A stretch of DNA of 64,000 bases, taken from NCBI RefSeq assembly GCF_900105325.1, contig NZ_FNSU01000001.1:1116001-1180000 (forward strand), written 5' to 3'. The notes under the pieces are model-generated. The model was not told the origin of the DNA. It saw only the letters and a program-made list of their open reading frames with translations, and did not search any database. The DNA is from Pseudomonas marginalis (lineage in GTDB: Bacteria; Pseudomonadota; Gammaproteobacteria; Pseudomonadales; Pseudomonadaceae). Both the position numbers and the translations under genes were made by a program. Position 1 is the first letter of the stretch; every line of letters starts with the position of its first letter. This document shows, piece after piece, positions 1 through 7,927 of the stretch.

Positions 1-186
1 GCCGATAAAGTATTTCTTGACGGTCGGCTTGTCATACAGGCCGTTACGCAGGAAGTCGTAAACGCCGCACACCAGTACCAGGCAGAGGAACACCAGCGTG
101 GTTTCGGGGAACACATCGATAATCAGCAACACGCCGAGTACCCAGGCGACCGATACCGCTTTCTTACGCAAAGCAGACTTGTTCAT
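1..186 (-). CDS. Membrane protein N-terminus, partial (runs off left edge)
   Basis: Only the first 62 codons are present; the 3' part lies beyond base 1. The reading begins MNKSALRKKAVSVAW and is followed by two close hydrophobic stretches (about residues 11-24 and 28-43), then a charged segment. This looks like an inner-membrane anchor with its main domain downstream. The start is the ATG complementary to 184-186; 'CTGGAGCTGAG' just upstream gives a GGAG ribosome site. I do not recognise the family from this fragment. It is transcribed divergently from fabV. Confidence 0.6.
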   Translation of the reverse strand, partial: MNKSALRKKAVSVAWVLGVLLIIDVFPETTLVFLCLVLVCGVYDFLRNGLYDKPTVKKYFIG

Positions 187-495
187 GCAACTCAGCTCCA
201 GAAGGACGCCATTCGACAGGTCCGGATCCGTGGCCGCGAGTGGTGGGGTTTTGAAACATAATGAAACATCTTCGTCATGATAAGGCGTCCAGCAGCGGAT
301 TGGCGTTTTAAATAGTGCAAAATTGTGAAGGCTCGACACAGTCTTTAAACCTGGTGGGCTCGTGTGGATTGGATTTTGTAAACAGAAGATTTGCGACTAT
401 CGTGACGCTTCGGTTTTTCGGACGTCATAGACCGGTACGATTGAAGTTGAATGGCCACCATTGGCCTTCGGCACCTTGGAAGAGGCAGAAATTTT
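187..495. other. Intergenic region between the partial membrane gene and fabV
   Basis: About 310 bases with no convincing gene; open frames here are short and lack ribosome sites. It must carry the divergent promoters of the left-edge gene and fabV. The stretch around 245-320 is AT-richer than its surroundings, but I cannot name a clear -35/-10 pair. The fabV ribosome site (GGAAGAGG, 478-485) is at its right end. Confidence 0.4.
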
Positions 496-1692
496 ATGAT
501 CATCAAACCGCGGGTTCGTGGCTTTATCTGTGTGACCGCTCACCCTGTTGGCTGTGAAGCGAACGTCAAGGAACAGATCGACTACGTAACTGAGCACGGC
601 GCCATCAAAGACGGCCCGAAGAAGGTGCTGGTCCTTGGCGCTTCCACCGGCTACGGCCTGGCCGCGCGCATCAGTGCAGCGTTTGGCTGCGGCGCCGACA
701 CCCTGGGCGTGTTTTTTGAGAAAGAAGGCGAAGAAGGCAAGCTGAGCTCCGCCGGCTGGTACAACAGCGCTGCGTTCGAGAAGTTTGCCGTTGAAAAAGG
801 CCTGTACGCCAAGAGCATCAACGGCGACGCGTTTTCCGACGAGATCAAGCGCCTGACCATCGGAACCATCAAGAAAGACCTGGGCAAGATCGACCTGGTC
901 GTCTACAGCCTGGCCGCGCCACGGCGTACTGATCCAAAAACCGGTGAAGTCTACAACTCCACCCTCAAGCCAATCGGCAAGGCTGTGACCCTGCGCGGTA
1001 TCAATACCGACAAAGGCGTTGTGGTCGACACTACCCTCGAGCCTGCAACCCAGGAAGAAATCGACGGCACCGTCAATGTCATGGGCGGCGCCGACTGGCA
1101 GCTGTGGATCGACGCCCTGCGTGATGCCGACGTACTGGCCGAAGGCGCCAAGACTACCGCGTTCACCTACCTCGGTGAGAAGCTGACCCAGGACATCTAC
1201 TGGAACGGTTCCATCGGCGAAGCCAAGAAAGACCTGGACAAGAAAGTCCTGACCCTGCGCGACAACCTCGCTGCACTGAAGGGCGACGCCCGCGTATCGG
1301 TTCTCAAGGCGGTGGTCACCCAGGCCAGCTCCGCGATCCCGATCATGCCGCTGTACTTATCGTTGCTGTTCAAAGTGATGAAAGAGCAGGGCACCCACGA
1401 AGGCTGCATCGAGCAGGTCTACGGCCTGTTCAAGGACAGCCTGTACGGCAGCGAACCGAAGCTTGACGCCGACGGCCGCCTGCGCGCCGACCTGGCCGAA
1501 CTGGAACCGAAGGTCCAGGACGCCGTGGCGGCACTGTGGAATCAGGTCACCGACGAGAACGTCGACGAGATCAGTGATTTCGCCGGCTACAAGGCTGAGT
1601 TCCTGCGCTTGTTCGGCTTTGAAATCGATGGTGTGGACTACGAGGCTGACGTCAACCCGACCGTGAAGATCAAGGGTCTGGTCCAAGCCTAA
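496..1692 (+). CDS. fabV: Enoyl-[acyl-carrier-protein] reductase FabV (NADH)
   Basis: Reduces trans-2-enoyl-ACP in the last step of each cytosolic fatty-acid elongation cycle. FabV enzymes are generally triclosan-tolerant. The 398-residue product matches the family length. A nucleotide-binding GASTGYGLA motif lies near residue 50. The FabV-specific Y-x8-K active site is visible as Tyr235 and Lys244 (YWNGSIGEAK). The frame is open upstream to 451, but the ATG at 496 gives the family N-terminus MIIKPRVRGFICV and has a purine-rich GGAAGAGG upstream. It is monocistronic, closed by a hairpin at about 1708-1732. Confidence 0.97.
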   Translation: MIIKPRVRGFICVTAHPVGCEANVKEQIDYVTEHGAIKDGPKKVLVLGASTGYGLAARISAAFGCGADTLGVFFEKEGEEGKLSSAGWYNSAAFEKFAVEKGLYAKSINGDAFSDEIKRLTIGTIKKDLGKIDLVVYSLAAPRRTDPKTGEVYNSTLKPIGKAVTLRGINTDKGVVVDTTLEPATQEEIDGTVNVMGGADWQLWIDALRDADVLAEGAKTTAFTYLGEKLTQDIYWNGSIGEAKKDLDKKVLTLRDNLAALKGDARVSVLKAVVTQASSAIPIMPLYLSLLFKVMKEQGTHEGCIEQVYGLFKDSLYGSEPKLDADGRLRADLAELEPKVQDAVAALWNQVTDENVDEISDFAGYKAEFLRLFGFEIDGVDYEADVNPTVKIKGLVQA

Positions 1693-1700
1693 ACGCGGTT

Positions 1701-1745
1701 AAAAATGTGGGAGGAGGCGTGTCCCCCTCCCATATTTGTTTTTTT
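1701..1745 (+). terminator. Rho-independent terminator after fabV
   Basis: TGGGAGG (1708-1714) pairs with CCTCCCA (1726-1732), followed by a T-rich tract ending in TTTTTTT. The TGTGGGAGG start is also the common start of Pseudomonas REP-like hairpins in this window (compare 9431-9536). Confidence 0.75.
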
Positions 1746-1841
1746 GGTTTTTCAGATCCGTCTTACGCTCCGGCGCGCACCTCCCTCCTTGTAAATCTGC
1801 CAGACTCCCTCAGCTCTCAAACCACGCTAACGGAGGATCTG

Positions 1842-2465
1842 ATGACGATTCGTGCAGTCGTTTTTGATTTCGGCGGTGTTCTCTTCGATTGGAACCCGCA
1901 GCACCTCTATCGCAAACTGATTGCCGACGATCAAGAGCGGCAATGGTTCCTCGATAACATCTGTACCCAGGCCTGGAACACCGAGCAGGATGCGGGGCGG
2001 CCGCTGGCCGAAGCCACACAGATCCTGATCGATCAATACCCCGAGCATGAACCCTTGATCACGGCCTATTACGGCCGCTGGCACGAAATGCTGCGTGGCC
2101 CGTTGCCCGAAGGCGTGGCGATTCTCAACGCGCTGCATCAGGCCAACATGCCACTGTTCGGGCTCACAAACTGGTCGGCCGAGACCTTTCCCTATGCGCT
2201 CGCCAATTACCCCTTCCTTCGGAAATTTCGCAACATCGTGGTGTCTGGCGAGTTGAAGCTGATCAAGCCCGACGCGGCGATCTACCACGCGAGCCTCAGC
2301 CAGGTACGGGTGTACCTGCCGGATATCCAGCCGGGGGAGGTGGTGTTTATCGATGATGTCGCCGGCAATATCGAAGCGGCCGTCGCCCTCGGCTGGCAAG
2401 GCATTCACCACGTGTCTGCCGAGCAGACGGCGGCGCGATTGCGCGAGTTGGGCGTGGGCTTCTAG
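1842..2465 (+). CDS. HAD-superfamily phosphatase, YihX-like
   Basis: A 207-residue cytosolic haloacid-dehalogenase-fold hydrolase. Motif I is DFGGVLFDW with nucleophile Asp9, motif II is the T of LTNWS, motif III is the Lys of LIKPDAA, and motif IV is IDDVAGN. The DxGGV form of motif I and the size resemble YihX-type sugar-phosphate phosphatases, but the substrate cannot be read from sequence. An in-frame extension to 1707 is discarded because the ATG at 1842 has a strong CGGAGGA site six bases upstream. It converges on the LysR gene, sharing the four bases CTAG in which both stop codons lie. Confidence 0.85.
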   Translation: MTIRAVVFDFGGVLFDWNPQHLYRKLIADDQERQWFLDNICTQAWNTEQDAGRPLAEATQILIDQYPEHEPLITAYYGRWHEMLRGPLPEGVAILNALHQANMPLFGLTNWSAETFPYALANYPFLRKFRNIVVSGELKLIKPDAAIYHASLSQVRVYLPDIQPGEVVFIDDVAGNIEAAVALGWQGIHHVSAEQTAARLRELGVGF

Positions 2466-3367
2466 CGCGCCCACTTTTCCATGGCGAAATCCACAAAGGC
2501 GCGCAGCTTCGGCAAGCGATAACGGTCCTGGCCGTACAGCAAATGCATGGGCCGGCTGGGCAGTTGATAGGTGGTCAGCAAGGCCACCAGCTTGCCGGTT
2601 TGCAGGTCGGGCTGCACGAGGGCATCCGGCAGCATGACGATCCCCATGCCTTGCACGGCGGCCTGGCGCAAGGCCTGGGAGCTATTGATGGTCAGCGAGC
2701 CGGACACCGGGATTTCCACTTCGCCTTCTGCGCCGGTCATGCGCCACAGCTTGTCGGCGTTGCGCCAGTCATCGGTGGAAGGGTAGGCGAATGCCAGGCA
2801 GTCGTGCTGTTGCAGGTCCTCGGGTGTCTGGGGTGTACCACGTCGGGCCAGATAGTCCGGTGAGGCGCACAGGGTGATGGTGTAGTCCTGCATTGGTCGG
2901 GCGATCAGGCTTGAGGGTTCCAGCTCGCCCAGGCGGATAGCCACGTCAAAGCCGCTGTCGACCATGTCCATGCGCTGGTTGCTGAGCACCACGTACAGCT
3001 TGATCAGCGGGTAGCGTTGGGAAAACTCGCTCAAGGCCGGCGCCAAGCGTTCAGTGCCGAACGCCGGTGGCGCGGTGATGCGCAGGGTACCTTTGGGGAT
3101 GTCGCCGTGGGCCTGTTCGGCCCATTGCTCGGAGTCTGCCACCAGCCCGAGTACTTCCAGGCAACGCTGGTAATACTGGCCGCCGAACTCCGTGAGGCTC
3201 TGTTTGCGGGTGGTGCGCTTGAGCAGGCTGACGCCCAGGCGTTGTTCGAGGGCGCGCAGGTGGTTGCCGACCATGGTGGTCGACATCCCGCAGGCGTGGG
3301 CGGCGGCGGTCATGCTGCCGCTCTCCACCACTTTCACGTACACCGACATCGCTTGGAACAGGTCCAT
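2462..3367 (-). CDS. LysR-family transcriptional regulator
   Basis: A 301-residue LysR-type regulator. The N-terminal winged helix-turn-helix covers about residues 1-60 (FQAMSVYVKVVESGSMTAAA). It is followed by a periplasmic-binding-like effector domain resembling the DsdA/LTTR group that often regulates oxidoreductases and efflux. I chose the internal ATG at 3367 because CAGGA precedes it at good spacing, while the upstream in-frame ATG at 3391 has no site. It is divergent from an aminotransferase gene 103 bases away, its most likely target besides itself. The inducer is unknown. Confidence 0.9.
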   Translation of the reverse strand: MDLFQAMSVYVKVVESGSMTAAAHACGMSTTMVGNHLRALEQRLGVSLLKRTTRKQSLTEFGGQYYQRCLEVLGLVADSEQWAEQAHGDIPKGTLRITAPPAFGTERLAPALSEFSQRYPLIKLYVVLSNQRMDMVDSGFDVAIRLGELEPSSLIARPMQDYTITLCASPDYLARRGTPQTPEDLQQHDCLAFAYPSTDDWRNADKLWRMTGAEGEVEIPVSGSLTINSSQALRQAAVQGMGIVMLPDALVQPDLQTGKLVALLTTYQLPSRPMHLLYGQDRYRLPKLRAFVDFAMEKWAR

Positions 3368-3435
3368 TATCAAGTCCTGGTTTAAAGTCATTGCAGGATG
3401 GCGCAGTTTATCCAGCTGGGATGGCTAACGATACT

Positions 3436-3449
3436 GTTGCTATCTCAAC
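3436..3449. promoter_or_regulatory. Candidate LysR operator
   Basis: The inverted repeat GTTG-CTATCT-CAAC lies in the divergent gap between the LysR gene and the aminotransferase gene. Its size and AT-rich core fit a LysR half-site pair. The assignment is inferred from position only. Confidence 0.35.
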
Positions 3450-3470
3450 GATGCACTGGAGTCCGCCACC

Positions 3471-4640
3471 ATGACCGCCGCCTGCCTGATGACCACCTAT
3501 CAACCCCTGGCCCTGAGCTTCACCCGTGGCCTCGGCACGCGCCTGTGGGACCAGCAGGGGCGCGAATACCTGGATGCAGTGGCGGGTGTGGCGGTGACTA
3601 ACGTCGGGCATTCCCACCCGAAACTGGTGACGGCCATCAGCGAGCAGGCCGGCCTGTTGTTGCACACCTCCAACCTCTACAGCATCGACTGGCAACAACG
3701 TCTGGCCCAGCGCCTGACGCGGCTGTCCGGCCTGGACCGTGCCTTCTTCAATAATTCCGGCGCCGAAGCCAACGAGACGGCGCTGAAACTGGCGCGGTTG
3801 CATGGCTGGAAAAAAGGCATCGAAGAGCCCTTGGTGGTGGTGATGGAGAATGCCTTTCATGGTCGTACGCTGGGTACCATGGCGGCCAGCGATGGACCCT
3901 CGGTGCGCTTGGGTTTCCAACGTTTGCCGGGGGATTTTCTCAAGGTCAGGTTTGGTGATCTGGCGGCGATCGAGGCAATCACCCAGACGTTTGGCACACG
4001 GATCGCGGCGGTCTTGCTGGAGCCCATCCAGGGCGAAAGTGGTGTACTGCCATCGCCGCCGGGTTACCTGCAAGTCCTGCGTGACCACTGCACACGGCAC
4101 GGCTGGCTGATGATGCTCGACGAAATCCAGACCGGCATCGGCCGCACCGGCGCCTGGTTTGCCTTCCAGCATGAAGGCATTGTCCCGGATGTGATGACCC
4201 TGGCCAAAGGCCTCGGCAATGGCGTGCCCATCGGTGCGTGCCTGGCCAGGGCAGCGGTAGCCGCGCTTTTCACGCCGGGCAGTCATGGCAGCACCTTTGG
4301 CGGCAACCCGCTGGCGTGCCGGGTGGGCTGCACGGTGTTGGACATTATCGAAGAGCAAGGCTTGTTGCAGAACGCTGCACAACAGGGCGAGCGCTTGCTG
4401 GCGCGGTTACGCATGGAATTGGAAGAGCATCCGCAGGTGCTGGCGATTCGGGGGCAGGGCCTGATGATCGGTGTTGAGTTGGCCAGCCCCTATCGCGACC
4501 TGGCCCAGCGTGCTGCCCAGGAGCATGGGCTGCTGATCAACGTGACGCGGGGCAAGGTCATTCGCCTGCTGCCGCCGTTGACCCTGGATGCCAAGGAGGT
4601 GGAGATGATCGTGCGGGCCCTCACTCGGCTATTGAACTAG
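3471..4640 (+). CDS. argD: ArgD-type class-III aminotransferase
   Basis: A PLP-dependent omega-aminotransferase of the acetylornithine transaminase family, 389 residues. The PLP lysine is Lys246 in LAKGLGNG. LDEIQTGIGRTG holds the cofactor-binding Asp, and NNSGAEANE is the phosphate-binding segment. ArgD enzymes convert N-acetylglutamate semialdehyde to N-acetylornithine with glutamate. Pseudomonads usually carry another copy (aruC/astC), so this gene with its own LysR regulator may be a paralogue for a different omega-amino substrate. The ribosome site is weak (TGGAG); Met7 at 3489 is an alternative start. An inverted repeat follows at 4651. Confidence 0.88.
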   Translation: MTAACLMTTYQPLALSFTRGLGTRLWDQQGREYLDAVAGVAVTNVGHSHPKLVTAISEQAGLLLHTSNLYSIDWQQRLAQRLTRLSGLDRAFFNNSGAEANETALKLARLHGWKKGIEEPLVVVMENAFHGRTLGTMAASDGPSVRLGFQRLPGDFLKVRFGDLAAIEAITQTFGTRIAAVLLEPIQGESGVLPSPPGYLQVLRDHCTRHGWLMMLDEIQTGIGRTGAWFAFQHEGIVPDVMTLAKGLGNGVPIGACLARAAVAALFTPGSHGSTFGGNPLACRVGCTVLDIIEEQGLLQNAAQQGERLLARLRMELEEHPQVLAIRGQGLMIGVELASPYRDLAQRAAQEHGLLINVTRGKVIRLLPPLTLDAKEVEMIVRALTRLLN

Positions 4641-4650
4641 ATTCCTGACC

Positions 4651-4719
4651 GCAGCTGTCGAGCCTCGGGCTTGAATCGGCAGTGCGTCTGACGCAGCCTC
4701 GCTAGGGCTCGACAGCTGC
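4651..4719. repeat. Inverted repeat / bidirectional terminator
   Basis: GCAGCTGTCGAGCC (4651-4664) is matched by GGCTCGACAGCTGC (4706-4719). It lies between two convergent genes, and its right arm encodes the last residues of punR (stop at 4702-4704). It probably acts as a shared terminator. The long loop and exact arms also fit a REP-type element. Confidence 0.6.
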
Positions 4720-5631
4720 TACGGCAGGACCGTTGAGCCACTCCTGGTTCATGGTTTCGGTATCCCCCAGGTATTCCAGCAACCACGCCATGGCCGGGGA
4801 CAGTTTGCTCTGTGCCCAGGCCACACACGATGGGCTGGCCGGAAAGGGGCGCGTCAGTTGCAGCGCCACCAATTCACCGCGTTCGATCCACGGCAATACC
4901 TGATGCGCCGGTGCCATGCCGACGCACAGGCCATCGCGCAGGCAATCGATGGCAGAGGCCCAGTTGGGGACTACCAACCGGCGTTGGTTATCCAGGGTCC
5001 AGGTGTCGCGCTTGGGCAGGTTGCGCGAGGTGTCGGTCATGCACAGCGAGGCGAAGGGGCGCAGTTGGTCGTCATTGAGCAACCCTTCCATGGCCGCCAA
5101 CGGGTGCCGTGCGCTGACCACGCACAGCCAATTCAATAAGCCCATATCGCGAAAGGTGAAGTGACTGGCCACTGGCACGGCGCTGGTGGCACCGATGACA
5201 ATATCGGTGCGCTCATCCGCCAGGGCATCCCACACACCGTTGTACACCTCGTATTCCAGCAGCAATTCCACCTCGGGAAACTGTCGATAGAAATCCAGCA
5301 CCAACTGTCGGCAGCGCTGGGGTTTGACGATGGAATCCACGGCCACCTTCAACTGGCCACTCCAGCCATTGGCCACCTGCTGGCACAGGCGCCGTGTGCC
5401 GAGCATTTTTTTCATTACCCCGCGGGCCTCGTCGATAAACAGACGGCCGGCGGGTGTCAGCTCCACATCACGATGCCGGCGCACAAACAACGGCACCGCC
5501 AGCCACTCTTCAAGTTGACGTACGGTATAACTGATGGCTGACGGCACGCGGTGCAATTCCTGGGCGGCGGCGCTGAAGCTGCCATGGCGCGCTACCGCAT
5601 CGACGACATCCAGGGAGTATTCGGACCACAT
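4702..5631 (-). CDS. punR: LysR-family regulator of purine nucleoside uptake, PunR-like
   Basis: A 309-residue LysR regulator, closely matching my recollection of E. coli PunR (formerly YdhB): MWSEYSLDVVDAVARHGS at the start, QELHRVPSAISYTVRQLEEW in the helix-turn-helix, and LLEYLGDTETMNQEWL near the end. PunR activates the purine-nucleoside exporter/importer gene punC, which here lies divergently 122 bases away as in E. coli. The start is the ATG at 5631, preceded by GAAGG at good spacing, giving the family N-terminus MWSEY rather than the five-residue longer form. Confidence 0.9.
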   Translation of the reverse strand: MWSEYSLDVVDAVARHGSFSAAAQELHRVPSAISYTVRQLEEWLAVPLFVRRHRDVELTPAGRLFIDEARGVMKKMLGTRRLCQQVANGWSGQLKVAVDSIVKPQRCRQLVLDFYRQFPEVELLLEYEVYNGVWDALADERTDIVIGATSAVPVASHFTFRDMGLLNWLCVVSARHPLAAMEGLLNDDQLRPFASLCMTDTSRNLPKRDTWTLDNQRRLVVPNWASAIDCLRDGLCVGMAPAHQVLPWIERGELVALQLTRPFPASPSCVAWAQSKLSPAMAWLLEYLGDTETMNQEWLNGPAVAAVEP

Positions 5632-5753
5632 GAGGGTTGCCTTCAAAATTATTGATAACAGCCGCCAATTATTATCGCTTCACAGCAAAACTGTCAGCTT
5701 CATAATGGGCGGCAATCAGCAAATAGTTTGATGGCAGGATTAACAAGGTTTCA
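5632..5753. promoter_or_regulatory. punR-punC divergent promoter region
   Basis: AT-rich for this part of the chromosome. It contains TTATTGATAA (5649-5658), an imperfect palindrome, and a related AATTATTATCG about 20 bases on. These are candidate PunR contact sites by position. I could not match them to a known PunR consensus. Confidence 0.4.
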
Positions 5754-6938
5754 ATGAAAAATTCTTTTGGTTTCACCTGGTATCTGGCGGGGCTGAGCAT
5801 GCTCGGTTACCTCGCAATGGACATGTATTTGCCGGCGTTCGGCGCCATGGGCGAGCAGTTGCAGATTGGTGCGGGCGCGGTGGGCGCCAGCCTGAGTATT
5901 TTTCTCGCGGGCTTTGCCGTGGGGCAGTTGCTGTGGGGGCCGTTGTCCGACCGCCTGGGGCGCAAGCCGATTCTGCTCGCAGGCTTGAGCCTGTTTGTGG
6001 TGGGTTGCGCGGGGATGTTTTGGGTCGAGACCGCGCCGCAGTTGCTGGCCTTGCGCTTTATGCAGGCGATTGGCGTGTGTTCTGCGGCCGTGAGCTGGCA
6101 GGCGCTGGTGATCGACCGCTACCCGGCCAACAAGGCCCACCGCGTGTTCGCCAGCATCATGCCGTTGATGTCGTTGTCACCGGCGCTGGCGCCGCTGCTG
6201 GGTGCGATGGTGCTGAACCACTTCGGTTGGCAAGCCATCTTTGGCGTATTGCTGGGGGTGTCGTTGCTGTTGTTGCTGCCGACGTTGTTCCTGCGCTCCG
6301 TGTCGAAACCTCAGACGCGGGAAGACGAACCTTCGCGCCTTGGCTATTGGCAGTTGCTCACCTCCCGGGTGTTTACCGGCAATGTGATGATCTTCGCCGC
6401 CTGCTCGGCCAGTTTCTTCGCCTGGCTGACCGCTTCACCCTTCATCCTCGGCGACATGGGCTATAGCCCGAATGACATCGGCCTGAGCTACGTGCTGCCG
6501 ACATTGGCGTTTCTGGTGGGTGGCTACAGTTGCCGTAGCGCTTTGCAGCGTTTCCAGGGCAAGACGCTGTTGCCGTGGTTGCTGCTGGCCTATTGCATCA
6601 GCATGGTGGCGCTGTACCTGGTCGCCACCTTGACCGTGCCGACGCTCACCACCTTGCTGATTCCGTTCTGCCTGATGGCGCTGGTCAACGGCGCCAGCTA
6701 CCCGATCGTGGTGGCGAATGCGCTGATGCCGTTTGCAGAACATTCCGGCAAGGCGGCGGCACTGCAAAACACCCTGCAATTGGGCCTGTGCTTTCTCAGC
6801 AGCCTGTTGGTGTCATCGATGATCGAGCAACCGTTGCTGATCACGGCGATCGTGATGCTGGCGACTGCGCCCTTGGCCGTCTTGGGCTATTGGCTGGCGC
6901 GGCCGAAAGCAGACAAGTCGGAACTGGCCGCCGCCTAG
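5754..6938 (+). CDS. punC: MFS transporter, PunC-like (purine nucleosides)
   Basis: A 394-residue inner-membrane transporter of the major facilitator superfamily, Bcr/CflA drug-resistance branch, with about 12 hydrophobic segments. The motif-A loop LWGPLSDRLGRKP follows TM2. The N-terminus (FTWYLAGLSMLGYLAMDMYL) and the divergent PunR-like regulator identify it as the YdhC/PunC type, linked in E. coli to purine nucleoside transport. It ends in the same CTAG that carries the stop of the convergent Tsx-like gene. The next genes are also nucleoside or purine uptake functions. Confidence 0.88.
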   Translation: MKNSFGFTWYLAGLSMLGYLAMDMYLPAFGAMGEQLQIGAGAVGASLSIFLAGFAVGQLLWGPLSDRLGRKPILLAGLSLFVVGCAGMFWVETAPQLLALRFMQAIGVCSAAVSWQALVIDRYPANKAHRVFASIMPLMSLSPALAPLLGAMVLNHFGWQAIFGVLLGVSLLLLLPTLFLRSVSKPQTREDEPSRLGYWQLLTSRVFTGNVMIFAACSASFFAWLTASPFILGDMGYSPNDIGLSYVLPTLAFLVGGYSCRSALQRFQGKTLLPWLLLAYCISMVALYLVATLTVPTLTTLLIPFCLMALVNGASYPIVVANALMPFAEHSGKAAALQNTLQLGLCFLSSLLVSSMIEQPLLITAIVMLATAPLAVLGYWLARPKADKSELAAA

Positions 6939-7768
6939 AACGTCACTTCCATGTTCACCGTCGGCGTTGACGTACGGCTGCCCCGGCCGCCGTCCACGCC
7001 GAACTTGTTGTGCCAGTACTCGTAACCCACCCCGAGGTACAGGTTCGGCTTCACGCTCTTGCCCGGTCGCACCGCGACCATCAGCGCGCTGCGCATCAGG
7101 GTTTCCGGTGCCGTGTCACGGCCATGGTAGTCCGCGCCTTTTTCCCCGACGTAGTTCACAAAGCCCTGGAATTTCGCCGCATGGTTGGCGATCTCGAAAG
7201 GGCGCATCCACGTCAGGTTGAGCATGTAGGTGTCGTCAAACGTGTGGTTCGACTCCCGTGCACCGGGGATGCCGGTGTGGTTGCGCTCCTTGTAGTACAG
7301 AAGGCTCAGGTCCAGCACGCCCACGGTGTTGAACTTCAATGTCGGGCCGAGCACCAGTGCGCGTTTTTTCGCCGACGCGACGTTGTTGTTGCGGTTGGCA
7401 TCAAAGCCCAGGGTCAGCGCGTAATCCTTGATCAGCCCGGTGCCCAGTGGCACATCCAGCACCCGTGACGCATACAACTGATGCCGGTACACCGCGTACA
7501 CCTCGCTGCCACCGTGGTCGGTGCCCTTGCGCGTGTCGCGGCTGTCGGACAGGAACACGTCCAGGTTCAGGAAGTTGCTGCCATACCGGTAGCCGCTGGC
7601 GTGGGTAACGCTGTAGATGCGCTTGCTGAATTCGTCGGGGTTATTTGGATTGGTGAACTGCTGGCCATAGCGAAAACCTACGCTGTTGTTCATCCATTCC
7701 ACCGCGACGGCCTCCCCGCCGCCGAGGAGGGTGAGTGCAACGGTGGCTCCCTGTAATGCCTTTTTCAT
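6935..7768 (-). CDS. Tsx-like nucleoside-specific outer-membrane channel
   Basis: A 277-residue outer-membrane beta-barrel with signal peptide (MKKALQGATVALTLLGGGEAVA, probable cut before VEW) and a C-terminal phenylalanine (NMEVTF), the usual signal for barrel assembly. The alternating hydrophobic pattern and motifs such as NLDVFLSDSRDTR and WMRPFEI fit the nucleoside-specific channel-forming Tsx family. It faces the NCS2 permease gene across a 159-base divergent gap, suggesting co-regulation. It overlaps punC by four bases tail to tail. Confidence 0.85.
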   Translation of the reverse strand: MKKALQGATVALTLLGGGEAVAVEWMNNSVGFRYGQQFTNPNNPDEFSKRIYSVTHASGYRYGSNFLNLDVFLSDSRDTRKGTDHGGSEVYAVYRHQLYASRVLDVPLGTGLIKDYALTLGFDANRNNNVASAKKRALVLGPTLKFNTVGVLDLSLLYYKERNHTGIPGARESNHTFDDTYMLNLTWMRPFEIANHAAKFQGFVNYVGEKGADYHGRDTAPETLMRSALMVAVRPGKSVKPNLYLGVGYEYWHNKFGVDGGRGSRTSTPTVNMEVTF

Positions 7769-7850
7769 GGTTTCTGTGTCCTTTGGCGTTCTGGCTCATC
7801 ACGGCCAGATTGTTTTTGTAACGCCGATGGAGGGTATCTTGTTCGAGTGA

Positions 7851-7894
7851 TTGTATACAACTCTATGGACATCCAGTCTAAACATTGCATACAG
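7851..7894. promoter_or_regulatory. Candidate GntR-type operator pair
   Basis: TTGTATACAA (7851-7860) is a perfect 10-base palindrome; TTGCATACAG (7885-7894) is a near copy 34 bases downstream. Both lie in the divergent gap between the Tsx-like and NCS2 genes. TTGTATACAA is the form bound by many FadR/FCD-branch GntR regulators. The cognate regulator is not adjacent. Confidence 0.5.
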
Positions 7895-7927
7895 TGTCAC
7901 CACAACAAAAACAGAGAACCTCTCACC

